64,000 nucleotides of DNA from Muribaculum gordoncarteri (GCF_004803695.1 NZ_CP039393.1:806001-870000); one strand, 5' to 3'. Shown: positions 1 through 9,590, counted from the first letter of the stretch. Translations and numbers: made by a program. The notes: generated from the sequence alone by a model not told the origin.

Positions 1-1
1 T

Positions 2-190
2 ATGCTACCGCTCGTTGCAATATTCACGTGCATCTATCTCGGATGGTTTGCACCGAAGGGATATTTCTATAATGAACTCACCAATCACGGCTCGATATCG
101 ACACGCATCTATACGACATTGCTCTTTGTGGTTCGTTTTGTAGCTCCCATATTGATTGCCGTTATCTTGTTTGCAAAAATCTTTGAATAG
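2..190 (+). CDS. SNF/NSS family Na+-dependent transporter, C-terminal fragment (cut by window start)
   Basis: This is the last 62 residues of a sodium-dependent symporter of the neurotransmitter:sodium symporter family. The frame is open to the window edge, so the true start lies outside and the ATG at position 2 is probably internal. It ends in a hydrophobic segment (RFVAPILIAVILF) that lines up with the C-terminus of the next gene (RYVAPTGIALVFL). The two are therefore tandem paralogues, only 2 bp apart and probably co-transcribed. The substrate, an amino acid or amine, cannot be told from this piece. Confidence 0.8.
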   Translation: MLPLVAIFTCIYLGWFAPKGYFYNELTNHGSISTRIYTTLLFVVRFVAPILIAVILFAKIFE

Positions 191-192
191 AC

Positions 193-1536
193 ATGGCTGA
201 ATCACGTGCTCAATTTGTAACCCGCCTCGGGGTGATTGCCACTACCGTTGGTTCGGCTGTAGGACTTGGCAATATATGGCGTTTCCCCTATGAAGCCGGT
301 GTTCACGGCGGCGGAGCGTTCCTTCTGTTCTACATCGTGTTTATATTCTTGATCGGCGTCCCCGTCATCTGTGCCGAATTCATCATGGGACGCGGTGCGC
401 GCAGCAACATTTTCGGTGCATTCCGCAAGCTACATTCAACCCGACAGTGGGCGTGGATAGGCTACATGGGCATCTTGTCGTCGATACTCATTCTGTCGTT
501 CTACTCGGTCGTTGCCGGATGGACGGTGGAATACTTCGTGCAATCGGTTACAGGTGCCATCGACACTATTGCCGAGGGCGAGCGTCACTCTTCGTTTGAC
601 ACATTCTCCACCGGTCTTAAGCCTGTGATGTGGACTCTTATTTTCCTGCTTGCCAATGCCGTGATACTGTTGCGTGGCGTTCAGAGTGGAATCGAGAAGG
701 TTTCCAACATCCTTATGCCCGTTTTGTTCCTTATTCTGATTGTATTCTGCATCAACTCGTTGTTGATGCCCGGAGTGGGCGAGGGAATGCGATTCCTCTT
801 CAACCCCGACTTTTCAAAGGTCGACTCCTCGGTGCTTATTGGTGCATTGGGACAGGCATTCTTCTCGCTGTCGCTCGGTCTTGGCACCATGATGACCTAT
901 GCGAGTTATTTTTCCGACCGCACTCCGCTCGTGAAGAGCGCGTCGATTATAGCTGTGCTTGACACTGTTGTAGCTGTGTTGGCCGGTATCATCATTTTCC
1001 CGGCAGTGTTTACCTACGGCTCCGAACCGGCAGCCGGCCCCAAACTGGTGTTTGAGGTTCTCCCCGCCATCTTCCATCAGATGCCCGGCGGCGTATTCTG
1101 GTCGGCACTGTTCTTCTTCCTGCTCATGGTAGCATCATTGACCTCGACTATCTCAATGAGTGAAATATGCATTGCATTCTTTACCGAGCAATTCGGCATT
1201 GGCCGACGCAAGGCGACGCTGCTTAATGCTGGCATAGCCATGGTGCTTGGCACATTGTGCGCTCTTTCATTCGGCCCGTTGAGCAATGTGTTGATATTCG
1301 GACAGTCGTTCTTCGGATTGTTTGATTACGTTACGAGCAACATATTCCTTCCGCTCGGCGGTATGCTCATATCGATATTTGTCGGTTGGTTTCTTGACCG
1401 CCGTGTCTTTCGTGAGCAATTGCGCGGTACAGGCTCAATCAAGGGCTGGATCTATAAGGTGATTGTAATATGCCTGCGTTATGTCGCTCCCACCGGCATT
1501 GCGCTTGTGTTCCTTTCCGGTCTTGATATCATCTGA
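193..1536 (+). CDS. SNF/NSS family sodium-dependent transporter
   Basis: A 447-residue inner-membrane symporter, expected to take up an amino acid or related solute with Na+. The N-terminus carries the family signature of transmembrane helix 1, GLGNIWRFPY at about residues 24-33, whose unwound part forms the Na+ and substrate sites. About eleven further hydrophobic segments follow, and the length is normal for bacterial members. It starts 2 bp after the stop of a related upstream transporter and is followed by a strong hairpin, so the two form the end of an operon. The substrate is not predictable from the sequence alone. Confidence 0.9.
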   Translation: MAESRAQFVTRLGVIATTVGSAVGLGNIWRFPYEAGVHGGGAFLLFYIVFIFLIGVPVICAEFIMGRGARSNIFGAFRKLHSTRQWAWIGYMGILSSILILSFYSVVAGWTVEYFVQSVTGAIDTIAEGERHSSFDTFSTGLKPVMWTLIFLLANAVILLRGVQSGIEKVSNILMPVLFLILIVFCINSLLMPGVGEGMRFLFNPDFSKVDSSVLIGALGQAFFSLSLGLGTMMTYASYFSDRTPLVKSASIIAVLDTVVAVLAGIIIFPAVFTYGSEPAAGPKLVFEVLPAIFHQMPGGVFWSALFFFLLMVASLTSTISMSEICIAFFTEQFGIGRRKATLLNAGIAMVLGTLCALSFGPLSNVLIFGQSFFGLFDYVTSNIFLPLGGMLISIFVGWFLDRRVFREQLRGTGSIKGWIYKVIVICLRYVAPTGIALVFLSGLDII

Positions 1537-1567
1537 TAATATAGCCGTCACGGATCTATATAACGAC

Positions 1568-1598
1568 AACGGCGCGGGATTCATTTTCCGCGCCGTTG
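1568..1598 (+). terminator. Rho-independent-type hairpin after the tandem transporters
   Basis: Perfect 11-bp arms CAACGGCGCGG and CCGCGCCGTTG around a 9-nt loop. It lies between the + strand transporter and the convergent lipoprotein gene, so it may stop both. The T-run is weak on each side. Confidence 0.7.
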
Positions 1599-1608
1599 CT
1601 GTTGATTG

Positions 1609-2037
1609 TTACTGTTGACTCGTCTGCGTCACTACGATAGTATCTTCCTCGTAACCGTATTCCCCGATTGTTATTTTCAGCGATCTTGTGTGGCCTGTAT
1701 CGTTGGGCTTGAGCTCGATTTTGATGTTATTGTCATTAGACGACATGGTGTACCATTCTCCGGTCATATCCTTGGCGGGTTTCTTAACTTCGACTGTGTT
1801 GCCTGAACCGTCGGTAATTTCAAATTTGCACACCCACCATGCGCTTTTCCATGAATCGCTCTTATTTTCGGCGGTTATCGTCAGATTCACGGTTTGTTCT
1901 TTGCCGTCAACCGTTATGTCCTCGTTCTCAAATGTGTAATGATAGAATCGGTCAACATATTCCTTTTCATCATCTTTGCAGGCGGTCAACAACACTGTCA
2001 TCAACCACCCGATAAATAAAATCTTGGGTATTCTCAT
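1609..2037 (-). CDS. Small lipoprotein with BACON-like C-terminal strand pattern
   Basis: A 142-residue secreted lipoprotein. The signal peptide ends in lipobox LLTAC with the lipidated Cys at residue 20. The rest is beta-rich, acidic and tryptophan-containing, and ends TIVVTQ, as in BACON and other immunoglobulin-like modules of Bacteroidetes. It begins 2 bp after the stop of the C10 protease gene and so shares its transcript. C10 protease genes in Bacteroides species are reported next to small secreted inhibitors resembling staphostatins. An inhibitor or substrate-binding role is a guess from context only, as no inhibitor signature was recognised. Confidence 0.6.
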   Translation of the reverse strand: MRIPKILFIGWLMTVLLTACKDDEKEYVDRFYHYTFENEDITVDGKEQTVNLTITAENKSDSWKSAWWVCKFEITDGSGNTVEVKKPAKDMTGEWYTMSSNDNNIKIELKPNDTGHTRSLKITIGEYGYEEDTIVVTQTSQQ

Positions 2038-2039
2038 AG

Positions 2040-3230
2040 CTAAAATCCATATATGTATATGTGTTCTTTTTTAGAAATATATGTCCTATTTCTTGGATCA
2101 GATGATGATGATGGGTAATCATCGCATGCGTACCACCCGTCGCAATTGCCATCCCAGCCCCAATTACAATGGTAAAGCACTTCAAGGATTAAACGTTGAT
2201 TTCTAGATGAAATAGGCCTATATTTACTAGAATATCCATCAATAATCCAAGCATGTGCGAATTCGTTATCATTAGAAATTCCTCCTATTATGTGTGGATA
2301 GCCTTTTTTTAGATTATTAATCAGTCCATTATCATCTATCTCTCCATTTGCATAACTACAATTGTATCCTTGCCATTTTAAATAATTATATGCATCTTTT
2401 AATGTCGCAGAACTTGAATTACACCCAAATTTAGTTTTGCATCCATATGCGATTTCTTTAGTGAATGGAGCTACATATTCGCCTCTATATGTGCCCGCTT
2501 CAATTCTTGCGATTTCAGTTAGAAAGTCAAATTGCATAGCTAATGTTTCCCGTGATTCTCCTAGATAATGTTTACATTTAGTTATTGCTTGAGCAACTGC
2601 AGTAGATACGCATCCTAACGGCATATTGTGATTGTGATTTTCTGTATAGCATACGGGTATTTTATCATTGTATGGATGTCCTTGTCCCCATTGAGTTTTT
2701 ACTATAGGGTCTATAAGTATTTCTTCATTAATATTGCTTCTGGAATAATTGGATGTATTGTAATATTCAATTATATCAGATTGCACTAAATGTTGAATGT
2801 CGTCAATTACTAACTTAAGTGTGGGAATTGAAATGGTATCAGTAATACTGCCTTTTTCACAGAATGCATAAACCTTATTCAATCTGTAGTCGTCTGAAAC
2901 TATAGAAAATCCTTTTTCCCCATTAACAATGAATTCAATAATACTTATTGATGTGCGAATTGTATCAAAGTTTATACCTTTTATCTCCGCAATAGAATCA
3001 ATATCTTTATTATTCAGATAATTTTTCAATGTTATAGATTCATCTTTCACTGAAATAACCATCGGCTTAGCTTCTGATCTACTGTTGGGATTGGTCCTAT
3101 ACCAAAACTCGCACATTAATTCGATTGCTTTGTCGGATTGTTGATTTACTTTTTCTTGAAATAATAATGGAGATTCATTATTGCATCCAAATAGGACGAA
3201 AAATGATAGAATAAATAGTAAATTTTTCAT
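2040..3230 (-). CDS. C10 family (streptopain/SpeB-like) cysteine protease, lipoprotein
   Basis: A 396-residue predicted surface or periplasmic cysteine protease. The signal peptide ends at lipobox LFGC, with Cys16 as the anchor. Residues about 20-165 resemble the Spi-type inhibitory propeptide. The catalytic domain starts at TQWGQGHPYND (about 179-189). Visible catalytic elements are Cys207 in PLGCVSTAVAQ, His326 in FAHAWIIDGY and the NWGWDGNCDGWY loop from Asn356. All key residues are present, so it should be active after propeptide removal. It is much more AT-rich than the core genes around it, as are its neighbours, which suggests transfer. It lies between the DUF3244 gene and the small lipoprotein, all on the minus strand. 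Confidence 0.85.
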   Translation of the reverse strand: MKNLLFILSFFVLFGCNNESPLLFQEKVNQQSDKAIELMCEFWYRTNPNSRSEAKPMVISVKDESITLKNYLNNKDIDSIAEIKGINFDTIRTSISIIEFIVNGEKGFSIVSDDYRLNKVYAFCEKGSITDTISIPTLKLVIDDIQHLVQSDIIEYYNTSNYSRSNINEEILIDPIVKTQWGQGHPYNDKIPVCYTENHNHNMPLGCVSTAVAQAITKCKHYLGESRETLAMQFDFLTEIARIEAGTYRGEYVAPFTKEIAYGCKTKFGCNSSSATLKDAYNYLKWQGYNCSYANGEIDDNGLINNLKKGYPHIIGGISNDNEFAHAWIIDGYSSKYRPISSRNQRLILEVLYHCNWGWDGNCDGWYACDDYPSSSSDPRNRTYISKKEHIYIYGF

Positions 3231-3261
3231 AATTAAAATTGTTAGTGTTTAAAATGATGTT

Positions 3262-3648
3262 TTAAAGAGTTAGCCAACCTTCATATTCGGAGCCAATAGT
3301 GGTTTTTATATTTATTTGATAAATACCAGATGTATTTCCTATATTTATACTTATAGGATGTTGAAGCGTGGAATATGAACATGTATATTTTTGACCGGTA
3401 TTAATGTTTGTTATTGAAAACCAGGCATTCCCTTCATAAGATTCAAATGAGAAGTTAATAGTATCATTATGGTACCATGATACAACAGAAATAGTTTCAT
3501 CATGTGGTTTAATATTAGAATCTGGTTTCTCCCTAATAGTAATATTAATAACACTATTGTTGCACTCAGATTCGTTTTCAGCATTAATTTGTGACCAATT
3601 AAATGCCACAGAAACAATGCATAGTAATGTAAGAAATATTTTTTTCAT
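3262..3648 (-). CDS. DUF3244-like small secreted protein
   Basis: A 128-residue exported protein with a cleavable signal peptide (hydrophobic core from residue 4, likely cut after INA at 23). The mature part is a short beta-sandwich-like domain. Its pattern WFSITNINTGQKYTCSY, then a Gly-containing turn and YQINIKT near the C-terminus, matches the DUF3244 family of Bacteroidetes secreted proteins. It is first in the three-gene run with the C10 protease and has its own promoter just upstream. Function is unknown; a partner of the protease (inhibitor, chaperone or anchor) is possible. Confidence 0.6.
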   Translation of the reverse strand: MKKIFLTLLCIVSVAFNWSQINAENESECNNSVINITIREKPDSNIKPHDETISVVSWYHNDTINFSFESYEGNAWFSITNINTGQKYTCSYSTLQHPISINIGNTSGIYQINIKTTIGSEYEGWLTL

Positions 3649-3668
3649 AAATGTTAATTTGTTTTACA

Positions 3669-3698
3669 CAAATTTAAGGCAGATAAAAAATATTTCAA
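3669..3698 (-). promoter_or_regulatory. Bacteroidetes-type promoter of the DUF3244/C10 protease run
   Basis: Read on the minus strand: TTG at 3698-3696, a 19-nt spacer, then -7 box TAAATTTG at 3676-3669. The inferred transcript start is about 15 nt before the ATG at 3648. Confidence 0.6.
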
Positions 3699-3858
3699 AG
3701 AGGAAAATATTTAGAGATATTATGCAAATAGGAGTATAATGCGTTGATTTTCAGGGGATATAAAATTATTATTCATGCAAATGAGTAATGCTTTGATAAT
3801 CATGGAATTAAAATGTCGAAAGGATAATTGGATAAGTAATTAATTGGAATGTAGCGTT

Positions 3859-5526
3859 TTAGTGTATGTTACATACGAATAAATTCGCATTTTGGGGGTT
3901 ACATTTGATAATATACTCTTTCAATCTCTTCTTTTTGGAATATACACTAGGCCTTTTTAAGTTGGTGAATATGCAAATTGATTTTGTTGAGAATCCAGCA
4001 AAAGTGTAAATAAGAAAATTAATATCATATTTGGAGAGCTGAGGCATTTCTTCTCTAAGTTTTGTTATGATTCCGTTTAAGTCTTGGTTTAGGTTATGCT
4101 CAAGTTCAGATCTGAATTTATGACCTTTCATATCCTCGATTATCTGTTGAGCTTTACGCGCTATTATTTTCTGTTTTTGTTTAGGTTCATCATCGTTATA
4201 TGCGAATAATTCATCACAAATATTATTTACAATCTCAAATTTTTCTTTAATTAATCTAGCAATACTCTTTTGAAGACGTTCGCTGTATTGTTTATTTTTT
4301 GTAATTGAGCTATTTTTAATATTTAGTGTTGAAATTGAATCCTTCAATTCGTGTATTTGTTGTTTTAATTTATATTCTTTATGTTTTACTTTTTCATGAA
4401 GATAATATATTACACTGCATAATATAAAAATAGAAATTACAATTAACAATAATATTTTTATCTTATGGTTTTCAATATCAGACTCTGATTTCAAAGAGCG
4501 ATATTTATAATATTCACTAATAGCACTTGGAACATTATTTTCAATTATAGAATAAAAAATAGAATCTTTTTTAGTTTGTAAATCAAGAATTATTTCTAAT
4601 GCGTCATTATAGTTATTACAGCCTATTGCATATTCATATTCCATTTGTTTTAATGTTAACTGGTCATAGTTATCTTCTAAAGATTTTAGCTCACTTAAAT
4701 AGAATTTTGCTAAATCTAATTTTTTTTGACTTATGGCAAGTCGTATTAGGTATATATAGCAATTGGGAATAGATTGTTTGTCTGAGTTTTTAAATAAAAA
4801 ATTTATATTATCCATTAATCTATCATATTGTTGTAATTTATATAAAGAGATTAATTGTCGATATTTGCCGTAATTTATAAGCGATTTATCATTAATATAA
4901 TTGTCCATTATACTGTCAGATAACTCGATACATCTATTGTATTCTCCATGGTTGGCATAGCTTGCTGCTAAATCAATCATGACATAACGGTAATTGTCAT
5001 TTCTCCCTGATTTATTATAATGTTCAGCTGATTTGTGTAGTTTGTCAATGGCTTTTTCATCGTCATATGTTTCATTGAATATTTCACCCATTAATTCATA
5101 TGCTCTACCTAAATAATAATTATCCTTTAATTGTAAGGCAATTTCTTCACATTCGATTGATGATATCATCCCTCCGCTATAATTACCATTATAAACGCGG
5201 ATTCTTCCTTGGCAATATAGGGCCGTCATAAGATGATTCTTGTCATTATGTTCTCGAAAATAGTTTACAGCAATAGATATTAACGAATCGTTCATTTCAA
5301 TAATATAATTGCGATATTGAGCGTGAGAATATAATACAGCATATAAGGCCTGGTTATATCCTTTCAGTGAAGTTGAATTTATATTGCGCAATATGGATAA
5401 GGCAGAATCAGGTTGTTCTGTCATTAATGATTCTGCTAAAATAAGATTTTTCTTTGTTGTTGAATCTGAACAAGCAATAAAAATCGGAATGAGTATAGCA
5501 AATAATAACTTAATATAATATTTCAT
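3859..5526 (-). CDS. Membrane-spanning TPR regulator with C-terminal HTH
   Basis: A 555-residue probable one-piece signal transducer. The N-terminus is a lipoprotein-like signal (FIAC, Cys19). Residues about 25-345 are degenerate TPR-type helical repeats, predicted outside the inner membrane. A single transmembrane helix (about 356-376) is followed by a charged coiled coil (about 377-430). The C-terminus from about 497 (SKYDINFLIYTFAGFSTKSI and on) resembles a LuxR-like helix-turn-helix. This is the layout of many Bacteroidetes membrane regulators. Its coding sequence is very AT-rich like the C10 protease genes beside it, so the regulator and protease run may have arrived together. Control of the adjacent run is an inference. 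Confidence 0.65.
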   Translation of the reverse strand: MKYYIKLLFAILIPIFIACSDSTTKKNLILAESLMTEQPDSALSILRNINSTSLKGYNQALYAVLYSHAQYRNYIIEMNDSLISIAVNYFREHNDKNHLMTALYCQGRIRVYNGNYSGGMISSIECEEIALQLKDNYYLGRAYELMGEIFNETYDDEKAIDKLHKSAEHYNKSGRNDNYRYVMIDLAASYANHGEYNRCIELSDSIMDNYINDKSLINYGKYRQLISLYKLQQYDRLMDNINFLFKNSDKQSIPNCYIYLIRLAISQKKLDLAKFYLSELKSLEDNYDQLTLKQMEYEYAIGCNNYNDALEIILDLQTKKDSIFYSIIENNVPSAISEYYKYRSLKSESDIENHKIKILLLIVISIFILCSVIYYLHEKVKHKEYKLKQQIHELKDSISTLNIKNSSITKNKQYSERLQKSIARLIKEKFEIVNNICDELFAYNDDEPKQKQKIIARKAQQIIEDMKGHKFRSELEHNLNQDLNGIITKLREEMPQLSKYDINFLIYTFAGFSTKSICIFTNLKRPSVYSKKKRLKEYIIKCNPQNANLFVCNIH

Positions 5527-5545
5527 AGATTTGATATATATTGTA

Positions 5546-5553
5546 CAAATATA
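5546..5553 (-). promoter_or_regulatory. Candidate -7 box for the TPR/HTH regulator
   Basis: TATATTTG on the minus strand, 19 nt before the ATG. No good TTG lies at the expected distance upstream, so the promoter may be weak or regulated. Confidence 0.35.
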
Positions 5554-5702
5554 ATATTTTTATTGATTAATATTATCGTTTATAAAATTAATACTAAATA
5601 TAATGTTGATTTAAATTAAGCGAAATCTCTACTTTTTGTAATGTGACTTTGCAAATATTTGTGATTGATTTGCGTCTTGTGAGGTGTGAAACTATAAAAA
5701 TT

Positions 5703-5729
5703 AGGCCTTCGGCGTAGTGCTGAAGGCCT
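5703..5729 (-). terminator. Terminator of hisS
   Basis: Hairpin AGGCCTTCGGC/GCTGAAGGCCT with a 5-nt loop and one G-T pair. On the minus strand it is followed by AATTTTT, and it lies 28 bp past the hisS stop codon. Confidence 0.85.
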
Positions 5730-5756
5730 TTATTATGTACGTTGTTTGTGTTATTA

Positions 5757-7124
5757 TTAGTCGGCGAGGCGTTTTATCAACTCTTCGAGGGTGAGGAGTT
5801 CCTGATCGCCCGTTGTCATGTTTTTAAGCGTTACCTTGTTTTCGGCAAGTTCGGTTTCTCCGACTATGGCAACGAATGGTATTGCCAATGCGTTGGCATA
5901 AGCCATCTGCTTTTTCATCTTGGAATTTTCAGGGAATATCTCGGCCGACACTCCGGCTGTGCGAAGATGCTTTATCATCTGCATCGATGCACGGGCTTCG
6001 CTCTCGCCGAAGTTGGTAAACATCACCTTGACCGTGTCGAGTGCGTCGGCCGGATAGAGGTCGAGTGCATTGAGAACATCGTAGATGCGGTCGGCTCCGA
6101 ACGATATGCCCACGCCCGACACGCCCGGCATTCCGAATACGCCGGTAAGATTGTCATATCGGCCGCCGCCGGTGATTGAGCCTATTGCAACATCACAAGC
6201 CTTTACCTCGATTATTGTGCCGGTATAGTAATTGAGGCCTCGTGCGAGCGACACATCAAGGTCGAGCTCGGCATTGAGTCCGAGTCTTTCGGTGCCACCG
6301 ATGACTTCGCGCAGCTCCTCGATGCCTTTTCGTCCTATTTCCGAAGAGGCGAGGATGCCCTCCATTGTGGCGAGTCGCTCGGCTACGCTTCCCGAGATTG
6401 AAAGGATGGGCTGCAGGGCGTTGATAGCTTCATCGGAGAGTCCGTGTTCACGCAGCTCGGCGTTCACGTTGTCGATGCCTATTTTGTCGATTTTATCGAT
6501 GGCCACAGTTATGTCGACAAGCTTGTCGGGTGCGCCTATCAGTTCGGCTATTCCGGCGAGTACCTTGCGGTTGTTGAGCTTTATCGTCACGTTTATGTTG
6601 AGGCGTGTAAACACCTGGTCGATGAGTTGGAGCAGCTCAATCTCGTTGATGAGCGAGTCGGAGCCTATAATGTCGGCGTCACATTGGTAAAATTCGCGGT
6701 AACGGCCTTTCTGCGGTCGGTCGGCACGCCACACGGGCTGAATCTGGAATCGCTTGAAAGGGAACTGAAGTTCGTTACGGTGCTGGACAACGTAACGCGC
6801 AAATGGAACCGTGAGGTCGTAACGCAATCCCTTTTCACACAGTTGCGATGTGAGCTTGCCGGTGCTTTCGCGGGCGTCGAGCAGTGCGGGGTCGGCTCCG
6901 CGCAGGTAGTCGCCCGAGTTCAGAATCTTAAAGAGGAGCTTGTCGCCTTCTTCGCCGTATTTCCCCATAAGTGTTGACAGGTTCTCCATTGCCGGAGTTT
7001 CGATTTGACGGAATCCGAATAGATGGAACACCTCACGTATTGTGTCGAATATATAATTGCGTCGCGCCATTTCGATGGGCGAGAAGTCACGCGTTCCCTT
7101 GGGAATTGAAGGTTTCTGAGCCAT
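5757..7124 (-). CDS. hisS: Histidyl-tRNA synthetase
   Basis: A 455-residue class II aminoacyl-tRNA synthetase that charges tRNA-His in the cytoplasm. Visible are GTRDFSP at the N-terminus, the motif 2 region [13 protein letters not shown], the histidine-specific [14 protein letters not shown] segment, GGGRYDNL, and motif 3 GISFGADRI. The C-terminal anticodon-binding domain begins near [11 protein letters not shown]. The length is normal for the family. It has a well-formed promoter within the 3' end of the upstream gene and a terminator after its stop, so it is probably a single-gene unit. Confidence 0.97.
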   Translation of the reverse strand: MAQKPSIPKGTRDFSPIEMARRNYIFDTIREVFHLFGFRQIETPAMENLSTLMGKYGEEGDKLLFKILNSGDYLRGADPALLDARESTGKLTSQLCEKGLRYDLTVPFARYVVQHRNELQFPFKRFQIQPVWRADRPQKGRYREFYQCDADIIGSDSLINEIELLQLIDQVFTRLNINVTIKLNNRKVLAGIAELIGAPDKLVDITVAIDKIDKIGIDNVNAELREHGLSDEAINALQPILSISGSVAERLATMEGILASSEIGRKGIEELREVIGGTERLGLNAELDLDVSLARGLNYYTGTIIEVKACDVAIGSITGGGRYDNLTGVFGMPGVSGVGISFGADRIYDVLNALDLYPADALDTVKVMFTNFGESEARASMQMIKHLRTAGVSAEIFPENSKMKKQMAYANALAIPFVAIVGETELAENKVTLKNMTTGDQELLTLEELIKRLAD

Positions 7125-7150
7125 AGTCTTTAAGTGAATTTATTTTGGCG

Positions 7151-7181
7151 CAAAGTTACCCTTTTTATGCCAAAGATGCAA
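7151..7181 (-). promoter_or_regulatory. hisS promoter
   Basis: On the minus strand: TTG at 7181-7179, a 20-nt spacer and -7 box TAACTTTG at 7158-7151. It overlaps the last codons of the M50-like gene and predicts a leader of about 20 nt. Confidence 0.75.
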
Positions 7182-8373
7182 CACAATCCTCGGCAGTGTT
7201 GTCGTTGAGAATCGTTTTCATTATGTCGAGGTCGCTTAGCACCTCGCCTTGCATCAGGTAGTCATCGCTATGTCGCTGCACCGACTCATATATTGACAGG
7301 GCTTTGGCTCGGTCATGTTCCATGAATAGGGCCACGGCGCAAAGCACTCTCGGTTTTGACGACATCATGCTTTGATATTGCGTTATGTACTTTTTCAGTT
7401 CGTCGGTGAATAGTTCTCGGGCCTGTTCGATGCGTCCTGTGACAAGCGAAGTAAACAGAAGCTCACACTCCACCTCTTTGGCATAGATTGGGATTATCTC
7501 CGATTTGTGACGGTAGAATTCATCGAACAACCTGTATGCCTCCTCCCATTGCATCATGTCGAGCAGTCGCGACGCCCTCATCATGTCCATTGAGAACTCA
7601 AGCGCATCCTTGTAGTTGACTGCGCCCGTGTCGATAAACCATTCCCGAGGCATGTCTTTGGGGCGTATTCCTTCCTGAATCAGGGCATTGGCGCGGAGTT
7701 GCATGATGAATCCACGCCGGGCAAGCTTGTTGCGTGACAATGACAGGACATTCATTGCATCGTTGCTTATGCCGCCTACTTTCATCGGCACCCCGTTTAT
7801 TATGATGAAGATAATGTCGATGAAGATGAATATCAATATAAATTCATGAACGAATGTCTTCAGCTCAACGGTCAGCAGAATGGCTAAAGCCGCTATCAGC
7901 GCGAGTAAGTTGGCCAATACTCCGCCTGAATTGTAAAGGATTACGGGTACTTTGTCGTCGGGTTTGTCGGGTGGGGTGAGCAGGCACTGTCCGCCTGTGC
8001 CTGCTATGGCGTAACGCTTGATGCGCAGTCGTCCGTTATCCTTTATCAGCGTCATGTTGAATATGCGGAACGACACGAAGCGATACCCCGATATAAGACC
8101 GCACACAATATGCCCTCCTTCATGTATCAATACAAGTAAGGGCACCGCTATGATTGCGCTCAATACTCCTATCGCACCTCCGGTTATTCCGTCGCTTATA
8201 TTTATTGTCGCAAGCTTGTGAAGAAAAGTGTCGAACGACATGTCGGTGAAAATGACAATTCCCAGCGTCACGAATATCATTCCCGCCGAAGCGCCTATTA
8301 TCAGGCCTGCCGCAAGCTTTAGTATGGTCTTTATTATGTTCATGATTGGTAGTCGGCTTAAATAGCGGAGCAA
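7165..8373 (-). CDS. M50 (site-2 protease)-like membrane metallopeptidase
   Basis: A 402-residue protein, membrane-embedded in its first half. The zinc motif HEGGH is at residues 84-88 within a hydrophobic helix. A second element, NGVPMKVGG with Asp205 shortly after, matches the NxxP...D region that supplies the third zinc ligand in M50 proteases. Residues about 215-402 are soluble and helical, resembling TPR repeats, and are not part of the usual M50 core. A start at the second Met (residue 11, position 8343) is also possible. Intramembrane proteolysis is the family role. The substrate is unknown, and the helical tail may recruit it. Confidence 0.7.
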   Translation of the reverse strand: MLRYLSRLPIMNIIKTILKLAAGLIIGASAGMIFVTLGIVIFTDMSFDTFLHKLATINISDGITGGAIGVLSAIIAVPLLVLIHEGGHIVCGLISGYRFVSFRIFNMTLIKDNGRLRIKRYAIAGTGGQCLLTPPDKPDDKVPVILYNSGGVLANLLALIAALAILLTVELKTFVHEFILIFIFIDIIFIIINGVPMKVGGISNDAMNVLSLSRNKLARRGFIMQLRANALIQEGIRPKDMPREWFIDTGAVNYKDALEFSMDMMRASRLLDMMQWEEAYRLFDEFYRHKSEIIPIYAKEVECELLFTSLVTGRIEQARELFTDELKKYITQYQSMMSSKPRVLCAVALFMEHDRAKALSIYESVQRHSDDYLMQGEVLSDLDIMKTILNDNTAEDCVASLA

Positions 8374-8479
8374 ATTTAATTATTTGTCACGTTCCTGCAA
8401 AATCGTTGCCTTTTCAATCGTCATGCGGGCTCATAGTGAATGAAGCGATAAATTATTTCCTAATTAGGGATAAAGGGGT

Positions 8480-8487
8480 TAACTTTG
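8480..8487 (+). promoter_or_regulatory. -7 box of the flippase-kdsB operon
   Basis: TAACTTTG, about 35 nt before the ATG at 8522. Only an imperfect TTC lies 20 nt upstream in place of TTG. Confidence 0.5.
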
Positions 8488-8521
8488 TAGTAGAATAATT
8501 GTCAGCGATACGGAGAGAAAA

Positions 8522-9577
8522 ATGACAAGGTTTACTGAATCCGATAAAGAAATGTCATCACGATTAGGCCTTTGGAGGGTGCTGGTCCCTGTAGCCATAG
8601 GGCTTTGTGTCGTAGTGTGGCTCTTCTACAGGGAGTTTGATCCCGAAGTGTGGCACACGGTGCATTTCACCAATCGCGTTATATGGGGCATTGCCTTGGC
8701 GTGGGTGTTCATGCTGGGGCGTGACTTCGGTTATAGTTGGCGATTCAGGGTGCTGACCGACAAGGAGCTCCGATGGGGGCCGGCAGTGAGGGTGTGCATG
8801 ATGTGTGAATTTACCTCGGCTATTACTCCGTCGACTGTAGGAGGCTCGTCGCTCGGCATGATATTCCTTCATCGTGAAGGTGTTAATCTCGGTCGTGCCA
8901 CTACGTTGACAATGACTACGCTGTTCCTTGACGAGCTCTTCTTTGTATTGTCATGTCCGCTTATAGTGGCATTTGTGCCGTCAAAGGAGCTTTTTGGTTT
9001 CGGTCACAGTCAGTTTGAGATAGGAATCCGTTGGGTGTTCTGGTGTGTATATGCCCTTATATTGCTTTGGACCGTTGTGCTCTTTGTGGGTATAATTGTT
9101 AAGCCTCATGCAATACGCAAGGCTTTGGTGTGGCTCTTCGGATTCAGGTTGCTGCGCCGATGGCAGCCTACCGTCATTTCGCTTGGCGACAGCATGGTCG
9201 CCACCTCCAAGGATTTACGACACCGTTCAGCCGGATGGTGGATTGAGGCGTTTGCCGCGACGACAGTGTCGTGGATATCGCGTTATCTTGTCGTAAATGC
9301 CTTGTTTCTCGGCTTTGTGCCCTCGGCCGACCAGCTTGTGGTGTTTGGCCGTCAGTTTGTAGTGTGGGCCATACTGATGTTCAGCCCCACGCCCGGCGGC
9401 AGCGGTGTGAGCGAATGGCTGTTTACCGAATACTACGGCGATATGCTCCAAAATGCCGGAATAGCTCTGATAATCGCACTGTTCTGGCGCATAATCACCT
9501 ACTATGTCTACCTCATAATCGGTGTGTGCATAGTGCCGTCGTGGCTTAAGAAAAGAGATAAAAAACAGATCAAATAA
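8522..9577 (+). CDS. Flippase-like / UPF0104 (LPG synthase TM region) membrane protein
   Basis: A 351-residue polytopic membrane protein with about eight hydrophobic segments. It contains the family hallmarks EFTSAITPSTVGGSS (about residues 97-111) and FSPTPGGSGVSEW (about 287-299), matching the lysylphosphatidylglycerol synthase transmembrane/UPF0104 family (YbhN-like). The aminoacyl-transferase domain of MprF is absent, so a lipid-handling or flippase-like role is more likely than lipid aminoacylation. It heads an operon with kdsB 13 bp downstream, which would fit envelope lipid or LPS metabolism, though this link is only positional. Confidence 0.75.
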   Translation: MTRFTESDKEMSSRLGLWRVLVPVAIGLCVVVWLFYREFDPEVWHTVHFTNRVIWGIALAWVFMLGRDFGYSWRFRVLTDKELRWGPAVRVCMMCEFTSAITPSTVGGSSLGMIFLHREGVNLGRATTLTMTTLFLDELFFVLSCPLIVAFVPSKELFGFGHSQFEIGIRWVFWCVYALILLWTVVLFVGIIVKPHAIRKALVWLFGFRLLRRWQPTVISLGDSMVATSKDLRHRSAGWWIEAFAATTVSWISRYLVVNALFLGFVPSADQLVVFGRQFVVWAILMFSPTPGGSGVSEWLFTEYYGDMLQNAGIALIIALFWRIITYYVYLIIGVCIVPSWLKKRDKKQIK

Positions 9578-9590
9578 ATAGAGTAGAGTT

